A stretch of DNA of 64,000 nucleotides, from the NCBI RefSeq assembly GCF_024298965.1, contig NZ_CP085193.1, positions 7,378,001-7,442,000 on the forward strand, read 5' to 3'. The DNA comes from Streptomyces rapamycinicus NRRL 5491 (GTDB lineage Bacteria; Actinomycetota; Actinomycetes; Streptomycetales; Streptomycetaceae). Both the position numbers and the translations under genes were made by a program. The first letter of the stretch is position 1. Each line of letters begins with the position of its first letter. The notes beneath the pieces were generated by a model, which did not search any database, was not told the DNA's origin, and saw nothing but the letters and a program-made list of their open reading frames with translations. Positions 51,199 through 59,568 of the stretch are shown piece by piece.

Positions 51199-54135
51199 AT
51201 GCGCGTACAGCGTGGCTCGCCCTTATCCGGGGCACGACGACGAATGAGACGGCTGGTGACCACCCTGGTCGCCGCCCTCTCGCTCCCCGTGGCCATGACC
51301 GCGGCGGGCGGCGCCGCCCCCGCGCACGCCGCGGCGGTCCAGTGCGGGGTCGACTACAAGACCAATGACTGGGGCTCCGGCTTCACCGCCGATCTCACCA
51401 TCACCAACCCCGGCAGCGACGCCATCGACGGCTGGACCCTCACCTACGCTTACGCGGGCAACCAGAAGCTCGCCAACGGCTGGAACGGCGGCTGGTCGCA
51501 GTCCGGCAAGACCGTCACCGTCACCAACGCCGGGCACAACGGGAAGATCGCGGCCGGAGGCAATGTCACCACCGGCGCCCAGTTCACCTACAGCGGCACC
51601 AACGCCGCCCCCACCTCCTTCGCCGTCAACGGCGTGGCCTGCCGGGGCGCCCATCAGCCGCCCATCGCGGTGCTGAGCAGCCCGTCACCCGGCGCCGTCT
51701 TCACCTCCGGCGGCACCGTCCCGATGACGGCCACGGCCGCGGCGGCCGACGGGGCGACGATCAGCAAGGTGGAGTTCTACAGCGACACCGAGCTCCTCGG
51801 CACCGACACCACCTCCCCGTACTCCTTCGACTACCAGGACGTCCCGGCCGGCGACTACTCGCTCTACGCCAAGGCGTACGACAGTCAGGGTGCCGCCGCC
51901 GAGTCCACCCCCGTCGGCATCCATGTGGCGGCCGGGCCCGCGCTGGTGGCCAGTCCCGGGCAGCTCGGGGTGCAGCAGGGCAAGTCCGGGACGTTCGGCG
52001 TGAAGCTGTCCACCAAGCCGTCCGGAGACGTCACGGTCTCCGTCGCCCGCACCTCGGGCAACACCGGGCTGACGGTCTCCTCGGGCGCCGCCCTCACCTT
52101 CACCCCCGCCAACTGGGACACCGCCCAGCAGGTGACCGTCGCCGCCGCGAACTCCGGCACCGGCGCCGCGACCTTCACCGCGACCGCCGCCGGTCACACC
52201 AAGGCCGAGGTCACCGTCACCCAGCTGGCCTCCGCGAAGGACTACGACGCCCGCTTCCTGGACCTCTACAACAAGATCACCGCACCTTCGGCGGGCTACT
52301 TCTCGCCCGAGGGCGTTCCGTACCACTCGGTGGAGACCCTGATCGTCGAGGCCCCCGACCACGGCCATGAGACGACCTCCGAGGCCTACAGCTATCTGAT
52401 CTGGCTCCAGGCGATGTACGGCAAGGTCACCGGCGACTGGGCGAAGTTCAACAACGCGTGGGACCTCATGGAGAAGTACATGATCCCCACCCACGCCGAC
52501 CAGCCCACCAACAGCTTCTACAACGCCTCCAAGCCGGCCACCTACGCGCCCGAGTGGGACCAGCCCTCCCAGTACCCCTCGCAGCTCAACGGCAATGTCC
52601 CGGTCGGCAACGACCCCATCGCCGCCGAGCTGAAGAGCGCGTACGGCACCGATGACATCTACGGCATGCACTGGATCCAGGACGTCGACAACGTCTACGG
52701 CTACGGCAACTCGCCCGGCAAGTGCGAGGCGGGACCGTCCGACACCGGCCCGTCCTACGTCAACACCTTCCAGCGCGGCCCGCAGGAGTCGGTCTGGGAG
52801 ACCGTGACCCAGCCCACCTGCGACAGCTTCAAGTACGGCGGCAAGAACGGCTATCTGGACCTGTTCACCGGCGACGCCTCCTACTCCAAGCAGTGGAAGT
52901 TCACCAACGCCCCCGACGCCGACGCCCGCGTCGTCCAGGCCGCCTACTGGGCCTCGGAGTGGGCCAAGGCGCAGGGCAAGGGCGGCCAGATCTCCGGCAA
53001 CATCGCCAAGGCCGCCAAGATGGGCGACTATCTGCGCTACGCGATGTACGACAAGTACTTCAAGAAGATCGGCAACTGTGCCGGTGAGACCACCTGCCCG
53101 GCCGGGAGCGGGAAGAACAGCTCCCACTACCTGCTGTCCTGGTACTACGCCTGGGGCGGCGCCACCGACACCTCCGCCGGCTGGTCCTGGCGCATCGGCT
53201 CCAGCCACGCCCACGGCGGCTACCAGAACCCCATGGCGGCCTGGGCCTTGAGCTCGTACGCCGACCTCAAGCCCAAGTCCGCTACGGGCGCGAGCGACTG
53301 GTCCACCAGCCTCAAGCGCCAGCTGGAGTTCTACCGCTGGCTGCAGTCCAGCGAGGGCGCCATCGCGGGCGGCGCCACCAACAGCTGGCAGGGCCGCTAC
53401 GCCACGCCGCCGTCGGGCAGCTCCACCTTCTACGGGATGTACTACGACGAGAAGCCCGTCTACCACGACCCGCCGTCCAACCAGTGGTTCGGCTTCCAGG
53501 CGTGGTCCATGGAGCGCGTCGCGGAGTACTACAACCGCACCGGTGACGCCTCCGCGAAGACGGTCCTGGACAAGTGGGTGAAGTGGGCGCTGTCCAAGAC
53601 CACCGTCAACGCCAATGGCACCTACCAGATCCCGTCCACCCTCCAGTGGTCCGGCCAGCCCGACACCTGGAACGCCTCCAGCCCCGGCGCCAACGCGAAC
53701 CTGCACGTCACCGTCGCCGACTACACCAATGACGTCGGCGTGGCGGCCGCGTACGCCAAGACCCTGTCCTACTACGCCGCCAAGTCCGGCGACACCAAGG
53801 CCAGGGACACCGCCAAGGCACTGCTGGACGGCATGTGGAACAACTACCAGGACGCCCTCGGCATCGCGGTCCCCGAGACCCGCGCCGACTACAACCGCTT
53901 CGACGACCCGGTCTACGTCCCCAGCGGCTGGACCGGGACCATGCCGAACGGTGACAAGATCGACGCCGGCTCCACCTTCATGTCGATCCGCTCCTTCTAC
54001 CAGGACGACCCGGCCTGGTCCAAGGTCGAGGCGTATCTGAAGGGCGGCGCGGTGCCCAGCTTCACGTACCACCGGTTCTGGGCCCAGGCGGACATCGCGC
54101 TGGCGATGGGGTCGTACGCGGACCTCTTCGAATAG
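51199..54135 (+). CDS. Secreted GH48 exocellulase with CBM2 and Ig-like modules
   Basis: 978 aa. In order: signal peptide ([26 protein letters not shown]); CBM2 (about residues 48-150, [24 protein letters not shown]...WTLTYAYAG); an Ig-like domain (about 154-245, [22 protein letters not shown]); a second beta domain (about 250-340); and a GH48 catalytic domain (about 347-978) with the acid Glu in [24 protein letters not shown]48 enzymes are processive exocellulases acting from chain ends and are the key enzyme of full bacterial cellulase systems. AGGAGG precedes the start. Confidence 0.95.
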   Translation: MRVQRGSPLSGARRRMRRLVTTLVAALSLPVAMTAAGGAAPAHAAAVQCGVDYKTNDWGSGFTADLTITNPGSDAIDGWTLTYAYAGNQKLANGWNGGWSQSGKTVTVTNAGHNGKIAAGGNVTTGAQFTYSGTNAAPTSFAVNGVACRGAHQPPIAVLSSPSPGAVFTSGGTVPMTATAAAADGATISKVEFYSDTELLGTDTTSPYSFDYQDVPAGDYSLYAKAYDSQGAAAESTPVGIHVAAGPALVASPGQLGVQQGKSGTFGVKLSTKPSGDVTVSVARTSGNTGLTVSSGAALTFTPANWDTAQQVTVAAANSGTGAATFTATAAGHTKAEVTVTQLASAKDYDARFLDLYNKITAPSAGYFSPEGVPYHSVETLIVEAPDHGHETTSEAYSYLIWLQAMYGKVTGDWAKFNNAWDLMEKYMIPTHADQPTNSFYNASKPATYAPEWDQPSQYPSQLNGNVPVGNDPIAAELKSAYGTDDIYGMHWIQDVDNVYGYGNSPGKCEAGPSDTGPSYVNTFQRGPQESVWETVTQPTCDSFKYGGKNGYLDLFTGDASYSKQWKFTNAPDADARVVQAAYWASEWAKAQGKGGQISGNIAKAAKMGDYLRYAMYDKYFKKIGNCAGETTCPAGSGKNSSHYLLSWYYAWGGATDTSAGWSWRIGSSHAHGGYQNPMAAWALSSYADLKPKSATGASDWSTSLKRQLEFYRWLQSSEGAIAGGATNSWQGRYATPPSGSSTFYGMYYDEKPVYHDPPSNQWFGFQAWSMERVAEYYNRTGDASAKTVLDKWVKWALSKTTVNANGTYQIPSTLQWSGQPDTWNASSPGANANLHVTVADYTNDVGVAAAYAKTLSYYAAKSGDTKARDTAKALLDGMWNNYQDALGIAVPETRADYNRFDDPVYVPSGWTGTMPNGDKIDAGSTFMSIRSFYQDDPAWSKVEAYLKGGAVPSFTYHRFWAQADIALAMGSYADLFE

Positions 54136-54154
54136 CCGGTTTCCGCGCGTGACA

Positions 54155-54184
54155 GGCGGGGCTCCCGGGCGCGGGAGCCCCGCC
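54155..54184 (+). terminator. Terminator of the GH48 gene
   Basis: GGCGGGGCTCCCG (54155-54167) pairs perfectly with CGGGAGCCCCGCC (54172-54184) around a GGCG tetraloop, 20 nt past the stop. This is the right end of the cellulose module. Confidence 0.8.
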
Positions 54185-54426
54185 GCTCACGCGAATTCGG
54201 CGCGCGCCCCGGCTCCGTACACCTCGCGCACATTGTCCTTCGGCCGCGGCTTGTCCCTGCCACAGGGCCCCGCCGCGAATGCGCGCAGCCGGACCATCGT
54301 GGGGCGTGGGGCGGGGGCGGACGAGCCGGGAAGGCCCGAACGAGTATCCGGCCGGGCGGTCCGGCGCCTCCGAGGTGTGGCGCCTCCGAGGTGCGGCGGG
54401 AGGGCGCCGGGCGCAGCCTGGGACAT

Positions 54427-54699
54427 ATGACCGAATCCCAGGCGCCGCGCATCCACCGGCCTCCGATCGTGGTGCTCGGCGTCCAGCAGAACGATCCCCC
54501 GTACCGTCTGGTCGAGATCGCCGGTGAGCTCGCGGGCAAGGCGCACTCGGTCCTGGACGTCATCGAGATCGCGCGGGAGGTCGGCCTGGACGATGTCGAT
54601 CTGGACGATCCGGACGTGGTCCGGTGGGTGGGCGGCGACAAGTTCACCTGGACGTCGTTCTGGCCTCCGAACCGTCCGCACCGCGAACGCCGGGACTAG
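54427..54699 (+). CDS. Conserved hypothetical protein, 90 aa
   Basis: A small acidic protein (RPPIVVLGVQQNDPPYRLVEIAGELAGKAHSVLDVIEIAREVGLDDVDLDDPDVVRWVGGDKFTWTSFWPP). The conserved-looking core and consistent codon bias suggest a real gene, though the ribosome binding site is weak (GGGAC). No domain recognised. Its stop lies in the first copy of a 24-bp tandem duplication, 80 nt before the Clp_N gene. Confidence 0.6.
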   Translation: MTESQAPRIHRPPIVVLGVQQNDPPYRLVEIAGELAGKAHSVLDVIEIAREVGLDDVDLDDPDVVRWVGGDKFTWTSFWPPNRPHRERRD

Positions 54700-54729
54700 G
54701 TTCACGGCGAACGCCGGGACTAGGTTCAC
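54683..54729. repeat. Tandem duplication with 24-bp period over the end of the 90-aa gene
   Basis: A 23-base phrase starting gcgaacgccgggactagg is present at 54683-54705 and again at 54707-54729. Each copy contains the in-frame-looking GAC-TAG stop. Recent duplication is likely since the copies are identical. Confidence 0.85.
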
Positions 54730-54730
54730 T

Positions 54731-54776
54731 GTCAACTCGACGTTGACACCCTGGGGAGTGTCAACCTATGGTTGAC
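54731..54776 (+). promoter_or_regulatory. Alternating GTCAAC/GTTGAC palindromic operator and promoter of the Clp_N gene
   Basis: Four hexamers alternate in orientation: GTCAAC 54731, GTTGAC 54742, GTCAAC 54760 and GTTGAC 54771. They form nested palindromes (GTTGACAC-N8-GTGTCAAC; TCAACC-TAT-GGTTGA). TTGACA at 54743 and TATGGT at 54767 (18-nt spacing) look like -35/-10 elements, placing the transcript start at or next to the ATG at 54779. The pattern fits a repressor binding over its own promoter, with a leaderless mRNA. Confidence 0.7.
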
Positions 54777-54778
54777 GC

Positions 54779-55528
54779 ATGACGAAACCAGTCGGACTCA
54801 CCCATCCCGTGCGCCTCGACGAACTGATCGAGACCATCAAGAAGGTCCACCCCGACGCCCTCGACCAGCTCACCGACGCGGTGATCGCCGCCGAGCACCT
54901 CGGCGAGGTGGCCGACCACCTCATCGGCCACTTCGTGGACCAGGCCCGCCGCTCCGGCGCCTCCTGGACCGACATCGGCAAGAGTATGGGGGTGACGCGG
55001 CAGGCGGCCCAGAAGCGCTTCGTCCCCAAGGCGTCCGGCGAGCCGTCGGACCTCGATCCGAGCCAGGGTTTCGGCCGCTACACGACGCGCGCCCGGAGCG
55101 TCGTGGTCGCCTCCCAGAACGAGGCCCGAGCCGCCGACAACGCCGAGATCCGCCCCGAGCACCTCATCCTCGGCCTCCTGGCCGAGCCCGAGGGGCTGGC
55201 CGCCAAGGCGATCGTCGCCCAGGGTGTCCTCCTGGACGCCGTCCGCCAGGAGGCCGCCGCCGCCCTCCCGCCCGCGGCCGACTCCATGCCAGCCCTGGTC
55301 CCCTTCGACGCCGACGCGCGCAAGGTCCTCGAGCTCACCTTCCGCGAGGCGCTTCGGTTGGGCCACAACTACATCGGCACCGAGCACATCCTCCTCGCCC
55401 TCCTCGAACACGAGGATGGCGCGGGCCTGTTGACCGGCCTGGGGATCGACAAGGCCACCACGGTGGACATCATCACCAAGACGCTGACCCGGATCGCCGA
55501 GGCCATCAAGGACGAGATGGAGGGGTGA
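54779..55528 (+). CDS. HTH plus Clp N-terminal (Clp_N) domain protein, probable autoregulator
   Basis: 249 aa. The N-terminal region has an HTH-like segment (GASWTDIGKSMGVTRQAAQKRFVPK). The C-terminal ~150 residues are a Clp_N double repeat as in ClpC/ClpA: YTTRARSVVVASQNEARAADNAEIRPEHLILGLLAEPEGLAAK and VLELTFREALRLGHNYIGTEHILLALLEHEDGAG. No AAA+ ATPase follows, so it is not a protease chaperone. It may sense substrates or ligands with the Clp_N part and act on DNA. No ribosome binding site is visible, consistent with leaderless translation. Confidence 0.85.
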   Translation: MTKPVGLTHPVRLDELIETIKKVHPDALDQLTDAVIAAEHLGEVADHLIGHFVDQARRSGASWTDIGKSMGVTRQAAQKRFVPKASGEPSDLDPSQGFGRYTTRARSVVVASQNEARAADNAEIRPEHLILGLLAEPEGLAAKAIVAQGVLLDAVRQEAAAALPPAADSMPALVPFDADARKVLELTFREALRLGHNYIGTEHILLALLEHEDGAGLLTGLGIDKATTVDIITKTLTRIAEAIKDEMEG

Positions 55529-55964
55529 CCGCCCGGCCCTCGAAGACCGGCGGCCGGAACAGCCGTGAGGTGCCGGTCAGGCCGAGAACCCGCCTGACCG
55601 TGCGGCTCGGGGAGTGGACGATGACCGTCTTGCCATGTGCGAGCGCCTCCCGGCGGAGCCTGAGCAGCGCGTTGAGCGCCGAGCAGTCCCAGAACCTCAC
55701 CGCGCTCAGGTCCACGTCAACGCCCTCGGCGGAATCGCGGAGGGCGTCGCGCAGGACGGCGGACATGACGGGGGCGGTCTCGTAGTCCACCTCTCCCTTG
55801 ACCACGACGACCTTCCGGGGGCCCTCCGGGTAGCCGTCGGTGAGGAGGATGGTCGAGGGGCCCGGCGGCGTCGAGCCGGCCGATGTCCCCGGCGCCGTGC
55901 GGATCACGGGCCCGGACGGCGGGCGATGCCCAGGGTCGGGTACGGAGACGTCTCGTGCGTGCAC
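55506..55964 (-). CDS. STAS-domain (anti-sigma factor antagonist-like) protein
   Basis: 152 aa. After a ~45-residue Pro/Gly/Thr-rich N-terminus, the STAS fold reads KVVVVKGEVDYETAPVMSAVLRDAL...GVDVDLSAVRFWDCSALNALLRLRREALAHGKTVIVHSPS. The serine of WDCSAL sits where SpoIIAA/RsbV/BldG-type proteins are phosphorylated. It may antagonise an RsbW-like kinase. Its 3' end overlaps the convergent Clp_N gene by 23 nt. Confidence 0.82.
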   Translation of the reverse strand: MHARDVSVPDPGHRPPSGPVIRTAPGTSAGSTPPGPSTILLTDGYPEGPRKVVVVKGEVDYETAPVMSAVLRDALRDSAEGVDVDLSAVRFWDCSALNALLRLRREALAHGKTVIVHSPSRTVRRVLGLTGTSRLFRPPVFEGRAVTPPSRP

Positions 55965-56074
55965 CTGCCTGTCTCCCCTCGAGGTATCGCCTCGCCGGCG
56001 TCACACGGTTTGCTATACACGAAGCCGGATTCATGTTTCCAGATGCGCTATTGTTTCGGCAATATCATGAGGCC

Positions 56075-56476
56075 ATGGGAGGAGTGCCTGAATCGCACAC
56101 TGGATGGACGTTCTTGACCAACCACGCCCGCGTGCTGGCCGCGATCGCCGACGATCCGAACGTACGGATCCGCGATATCGCCGCGCACTGCAGGCTGACC
56201 GAGCGTGCCGTCCAAAAGATCATCGGCGACCTGGAGCAGGACGGATATCTGTCCCACACCCGTGAGGGGCGTACGAACACGTACCGCATCGAGCCGGGGA
56301 AGGTCCTGCGCCACCCGGCCGAGGCCGGACTCCCCGTGGCCTCGCTCCTCTCGCTGCTCCTCGAGGACGAGGCGAGGCGCAAACACCCCGACCGGCCCCT
56401 CGACGACGAGAGGCCGACGGCGGACGAGGCTCCTGCCCAACCGACCTCCGACTCCCACGCGCCTCGACTACTCTGA
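56075..56476 (+). CDS. Winged-helix transcriptional regulator (MarR/ArsR-like)
   Basis: 133 aa. The DNA-binding part is WTFLTNHARVLAAIADDPNVRIRDIAAHCRLTERAVQKIIGDLEQDGYLSHTREGRTNTYRI, a classic winged helix with a wing ending in RTNTY. The C-terminal tail is charged and probably disordered. ATG 56075 is only 2 nt after GAGG; TATCAT at 56063 is a possible -10, so the mRNA may be leaderless. The target is unknown; it diverges from the STAS gene. Confidence 0.8.
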   Translation: MGGVPESHTGWTFLTNHARVLAAIADDPNVRIRDIAAHCRLTERAVQKIIGDLEQDGYLSHTREGRTNTYRIEPGKVLRHPAEAGLPVASLLSLLLEDEARRKHPDRPLDDERPTADEAPAQPTSDSHAPRLL

Positions 56477-56512
56477 GGCCGATCCCTGACGTCGGAGCCA
56501 GGAGGAGTCACG

Positions 56513-56890
56513 GTGCGCATCGGCGAACTCGCCGCCAGAACCGGCGTCAGCGTACGAGCGCTGCGCTACTACGAGGAGCAGGGCCTGCTCACCTCGGAAC
56601 GCAGCCCCAGCGGCCAGCGCCAGTACGCGGACACCGCGGTCGACCGCGTCCTGTGGATCCAGTGCCTCTACGCCGCGGGCCTGTCGAGCAAGATCCTCCG
56701 CGAATTCCTCCCCTGCACGTACACCGGCGTCGCCACCCCCGACACCATCGACCGCCTGACCGTCGAACGCGACCGCATCAACGCCCAGATGGCCGACCTG
56801 GCCACCACCCGCGACCGCCTCGATGCCGTCATCGCGGCAGCCAGTGGCACGGTCGGCTGCGAAGTGAACTGCATCCCGCAAAGCGCTTGA
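56513..56890 (+). CDS. MerR-family transcriptional regulator
   Basis: 125 aa. The MerR HTH and wing are MRIGELAARTGVSVRALRYYEEQGLLTSERSPSGQRQYADTAVDRVLWIQCLYAAGL, followed by the coiled-coil dimerisation helix (IDRLTVERDRINAQMADLATTRDRLDAVIAAA). A strong AGGAGGAG precedes GTG 56513. It converges on the hydrolase remnant at 56912, a pairing often seen with intact alpha/beta hydrolases, so it has probably lost its original target. Confidence 0.88.
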   Translation: MRIGELAARTGVSVRALRYYEEQGLLTSERSPSGQRQYADTAVDRVLWIQCLYAAGLSSKILREFLPCTYTGVATPDTIDRLTVERDRINAQMADLATTRDRLDAVIAAASGTVGCEVNCIPQSA

Positions 56891-56911
56891 TCCGACGCGG
56901 TCCGTGCGGGG

Positions 56912-57303
56912 TCAGTCTCCGCTCGATGCCAGATGCTCACGGAAGAAGGCGATGGCCGCTGCCGAGGCCCGAGCGAACTCGGTGGTGTACGGGGCGAAGT
57001 GCCCGCCCGGGATCGTCACCAGCCGCTTCGGCTCCAGCGCCCGGTTGTAGGCGGCGAGCCCGGTGTCGGTGAGGGTGACGGTGTCCTCCAGACCGACGAT
57101 CATCAGCAGCGGCGTGGGCGAGACGCGGTCGATGAGGACGCCTGGTTCGTACGTACGGGCCTTGCGGTGCGTGATGGCACGCCGCCAGTCCTCGATCTGC
57201 CTCCAGGGGTCGATGTCCCGGCGCGGTGTGCCGTCGCTGGCGCCGAAGGTGCGGTGGTCATGGACCAGCGCGGCAAAGCCGGCCTCGGGGGTACCGCGAA
57301 AGC
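56912..57303 (-). pseudogene. Alpha/beta hydrolase remnant with a large internal deletion
   Basis: The open frame reads GFAALVHDHRTFGASDGTPRRDIDPWRQIEDWRRAITHRK, then jumps straight to ARTYEPGVLIDRVSPTPLLMIVGLEDTVTLTDTG...LVTIPGGHFAPY. In this family about 100-130 residues with the nucleophile elbow (GxSxG) lie between these two blocks; they are missing in frame. The N-terminus is also lost, replaced by a hairpin (57307-57331). The His-containing C-terminus remains. It cannot be an active hydrolase. Confidence 0.75.
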
Positions 57304-57306
57304 AGA

Positions 57307-57331
57307 GGAGCCCGGCGCCTGGCCGGGCTCC
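57307..57331. terminator. Hairpin at the broken 5' end of the hydrolase remnant
   Basis: GGAGCCCGGC (57307-57316) pairs with GCCGGGCTCC (57322-57331). On the plus strand it is followed by ttcg and reads like an intrinsic terminator. Its position inside what should be hydrolase coding DNA marks a rearrangement border. Confidence 0.55.
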
Positions 57332-57410
57332 TTCGTGCTGTGCGTTCGCCGCCCTCCGCGTCAGGGATCTTGGGGCGCCGGGGTGTCCAGGATCGACCGA
57401 CTGCGGTCAT

Positions 57411-58455
57411 TCACGACGAAGTTGGGCTGTTTGACGAGTTCCGTTCGGCGACGGTTTGCGGGGTGATGGCGACACCGTTGGGCTCGTCACCGACGGGGAT
57501 CGTGGTGGTGACGGTGTTGGTCTTGGTGTCGATCACCGACACGGTGTTGTCCAGCTGGTTGGCGACGTAGGCTCGCTCACCGTTCAGAGTGAAGGCCACT
57601 CCCCGGGGCCAGGTGCCGACGGGGATCGTGGTGGTGACGGTGTTGGTCTTGGTATCGATCACCGACACGGTGCCGCTGTTGAGGTTGGTGACGTAGGCGC
57701 GCTGACCGCTCGGGGTGATGGCCACGCCGTTGGGAAGGTCGCCGGCGGGGATGGTGGTGATGACGGCGTTGGTCCCGGTGCTGATCACCGACACGTTGTC
57801 GCTGCTGGCGTTGGTGACGTAGATACGCTGACCGTTCGGGGTGATGGCCAGGTGGCCGGGCCCGTTGCCGCCGGTGGGGACGGTGGTGGTGACGGTGTTG
57901 GTCTTGGTGTCGATCACCGACATGGTGTCGTCGAGGTCGTTGGCGACGTAGGCGCGGTCGCCTTTCGGGGTGATGGCCACGCCGATGGGATAGTCGCCGA
58001 CGGGGATGGTGGTGGTGACGGCGTTGGTTTTGGTGTCGATCACCGACACCGTATCGTCGTCGATGTTGGTGACGTAGGCGTGGGCAGGGTCGTCATACGC
58101 GGCGGCGGGCGATGCCACGGCGAGTGGGGACCGTCAGGCCCACGAGCACCGCCAATCCCACCCAGGCCCGCACGATCCTCCCCCGCGAGCGCGGCCCGTT
58201 CAACGCCGGCGTGACGCCGGGTCCCGGGGGCCCTCGTGCCGGCGGGCCTGATCCGCGGTGCTGCGGTACCTCCAGCGGGGGCACGTCGCTCGCCATGAAG
58301 GCGGGGCTGGCCGCCGCGATCTGCTTCCGCTCCTGGGCCGAGATGTCCTGCACGACGAGGTACGGCGGCCGTCGGGCAGACTCGTCGTCGTACGTGCGGC
58401 GCTCTCCGGTCCAGCGGTAGCAGTGCCAGTGAGCGGGCGGGGGCGGAGCGTTCAT
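57411..58455 (-). pseudogene. Membrane-anchored YVTN beta-propeller protein split by a +1 frameshift
   Basis: The 3' part (57411-58118) encodes about five 42-residue YVTN repeats (VSVIDTKTNTVTTTIPVG...GVAITPxGxRAYVTN). The 5' part (58093-58455) encodes a soluble 85-residue N-terminus and a membrane segment (RAWVGLAVLVGLTVP) in another frame. The two join at GGGG 58126-58129 (CCCC on the coding strand). Removing one C gives LTVPLAVASPAAAYDDPAHAYVTN, a sensible signal/anchor end, and an exact 347-codon gene. This is a real single-base insertion, slippage or a sequencing error. Confidence 0.78.
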
Positions 58456-58552
58456 CCGGGGGTACCTCCTAGGTGGTAGGGGGAGCGGCCCACCCCGGTC
58501 GGGGGCGAATCGACCGAGGGGGCCGCCGCTTACCTATGGCGCCGCGCGCCGG

Positions 58553-58681
58553 CTACCTCGCGTACTGGCGGCCGTCGTCCGAGTCACCGGGCGTCCCACC
58601 ACTCGGTGACGGGGCGTCCGTGTCCGGCATCGTGGCGCCGTCCTCCGGGTCCTGACGGGCAACGACATGCTGTAATCGCAT
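58553..58681 (-). CDS. Small ORF, 42 aa, with a strong ribosome binding site
   Basis: MRLQHVVARQDPEDGATMPD and an Asp/Pro/Ser/Gly-rich end (DDGRQYAR). AGGAGG lies 5 nt before the ATG, which is the main support. It lies between the YVTN gene and the operon of small genes. No family recognised. A secreted or regulatory peptide is possible, but nothing proves it. Confidence 0.45.
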   Translation of the reverse strand: MRLQHVVARQDPEDGATMPDTDAPSPSGGTPGDSDDGRQYAR

Positions 58682-58786
58682 GGGGCCTCCTGAGTTCACG
58701 TGCGCAGGGGTGTCCCCGCGCGTTCGCGCGGTGCTCGTCCAGGCCACTGGCCTGCAAGCGGGAGGCCGGGGCGAGCCTTACTGGAC

Positions 58787-58819
58787 GGGACTCCGGCCAG
58801 CGGTCTCGGCCGGAGTCCC
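58787..58819 (-). terminator. Terminator at the end of the small-gene operon
   Basis: GGGACTCCGGCC (58787-58798) pairs with GGCCGGAGTCCC (58808-58819), a 12-bp perfect stem with a 9-nt loop. It lies downstream of the last gene of the 61.6-58.9 kb minus-strand operon. Confidence 0.65.
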
Positions 58820-58941
58820 TTCCCCCCTGCCTTGTCGGCGGCCGTGCCTGGCTGTATCGACCGGCAGGGGGTCTTGGAGGGTGGACCGCCGACCCGGTGA
58901 GTCCGGCACGGGGGCACCGGACTGCCGACGGCCCATCCGGT

Positions 58942-59085
58942 CTATGGGTCCGGGGTGCTGGCGAAGCAGAGCCAGACCGCGAGTACCAGCAGGATGGGGA
59001 CCAGGGCGAGCAGCAGACCCATCCGGGCGGCGCGGAAGGCGAGCAGCCCGGCCCTTACGGCGGTGGAGTGTCGACGGTGCCCCAT
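58942..59085 (-). CDS. Small single-pass membrane protein, 47 aa
   Basis: A basic N-terminus (MGHRRHSTAVRAGLLAFRAAR) followed by one strong membrane helix (MGLLLALVPILLVLAVWLCF) and a short ASTPDP tail. GGGAGG lies 6 nt before the ATG. It is the last gene of the small-gene operon and overlaps the preceding ORF by 31 nt. Function unknown. Confidence 0.6.
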   Translation of the reverse strand: MGHRRHSTAVRAGLLAFRAARMGLLLALVPILLVLAVWLCFASTPDP

Positions 59086-59345
59086 CCGGGGCCTCCCGGG
59101 CTCTTCCGGCGGGGTGGGGGTGGCTGCTCGCGCCTGACGTGCTTGCACTGGTCCTGCCGCACGCCCGTCACCGTGGGGTAGCGGATCGTGCTGCATGTGG
59201 CGCACGCAGCCCGCCAGGGCAGGTGTGCGCGGCCCGGGTAAGGGACCAGTGGCACATAGCCCGCTGCGCGGATACGCGCTCGGCCCACGCAGCCCGCTGT
59301 CGAGGAGACGACGCCTTCGTCCAGGCGCTCACCCGTGACCACCAC
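59055..59345 (-). CDS. Possible small Cys-containing protein (low confidence)
   Basis: About 96 aa. The middle (AAGYVPLVPYPGRAHLPWRAACATCSTIRYPTVTGVRQDQCKHVR) has a CxxC...CxH pattern that could hold zinc. The start is uncertain; GTGs at 59345 and 59342 overlap the upstream stop. A competing frame (59168-59332, GTGA overlap with the upstream stop) exists. Its place in a run of overlapping small genes is the main argument that something is coded here. Confidence 0.35.
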   Translation of the reverse strand: MVVTGERLDEGVVSSTAGCVGRARIRAAGYVPLVPYPGRAHLPWRAACATCSTIRYPTVTGVRQDQCKHVRREQPPPPRRKSPGGPGWGTVDTPPP

Positions 59346-59568
59346 CCTGCTGAGCCGCACCAGCGCAGAGAGGCCGGCACACGTACAGCTCGACTTCCTC
59401 TTTGGTGACGCCCCCGCAGGTCCACACGACCGTGCCGAGCAGCTGGTCCGCGAGCAGTCGCTGCCCGCACAGGACGCAGTTCCAGCCCTGTAGTTGGGGT
59501 CCGGTCAGGGTTTCGGGGTCCGGCAGCTCGATGCCCGGGAGCAGGGAGGGCTGTGGGCAGGTCGTCAT
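59329..59568 (-). CDS. Small Cys-rich (zinc-ribbon-like) protein, 79 aa
   Basis: LTGPQLQGWNCVLCGQRLLADQLLGTVVWTCGGVTKEEVELYVCRPLC carries CVLC and a later C...C pair, a likely zinc ribbon. Its ATG overlaps the stop of the upstream 200-aa gene (ATGA), so the two are coupled. I believe similar short proteins follow XRE regulators elsewhere in Streptomyces, but no function is known to me. Confidence 0.65.
   Translation of the reverse strand: MTTCPQPSLLPGIELPDPETLTGPQLQGWNCVLCGQRLLADQLLGTVVWTCGGVTKEEVELYVCRPLCAGAAQQGGGHG

Noticed and set aside
51685..54072. 795-aa minus-strand ORF inside the GH48 gene
   Set aside because: Val/Gly-rich antisense shadow without start signal; the plus strand encodes a full GH48 enzyme.
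58112..58420. Plus-strand ORF MPRRVGTVRPTSTANPTQ opposite the YVTN gene 5' part
   Set aside because: The minus strand joins a membrane segment to YVTN repeats with exact codon arithmetic; the plus ORF has no domain or ribosome binding site.
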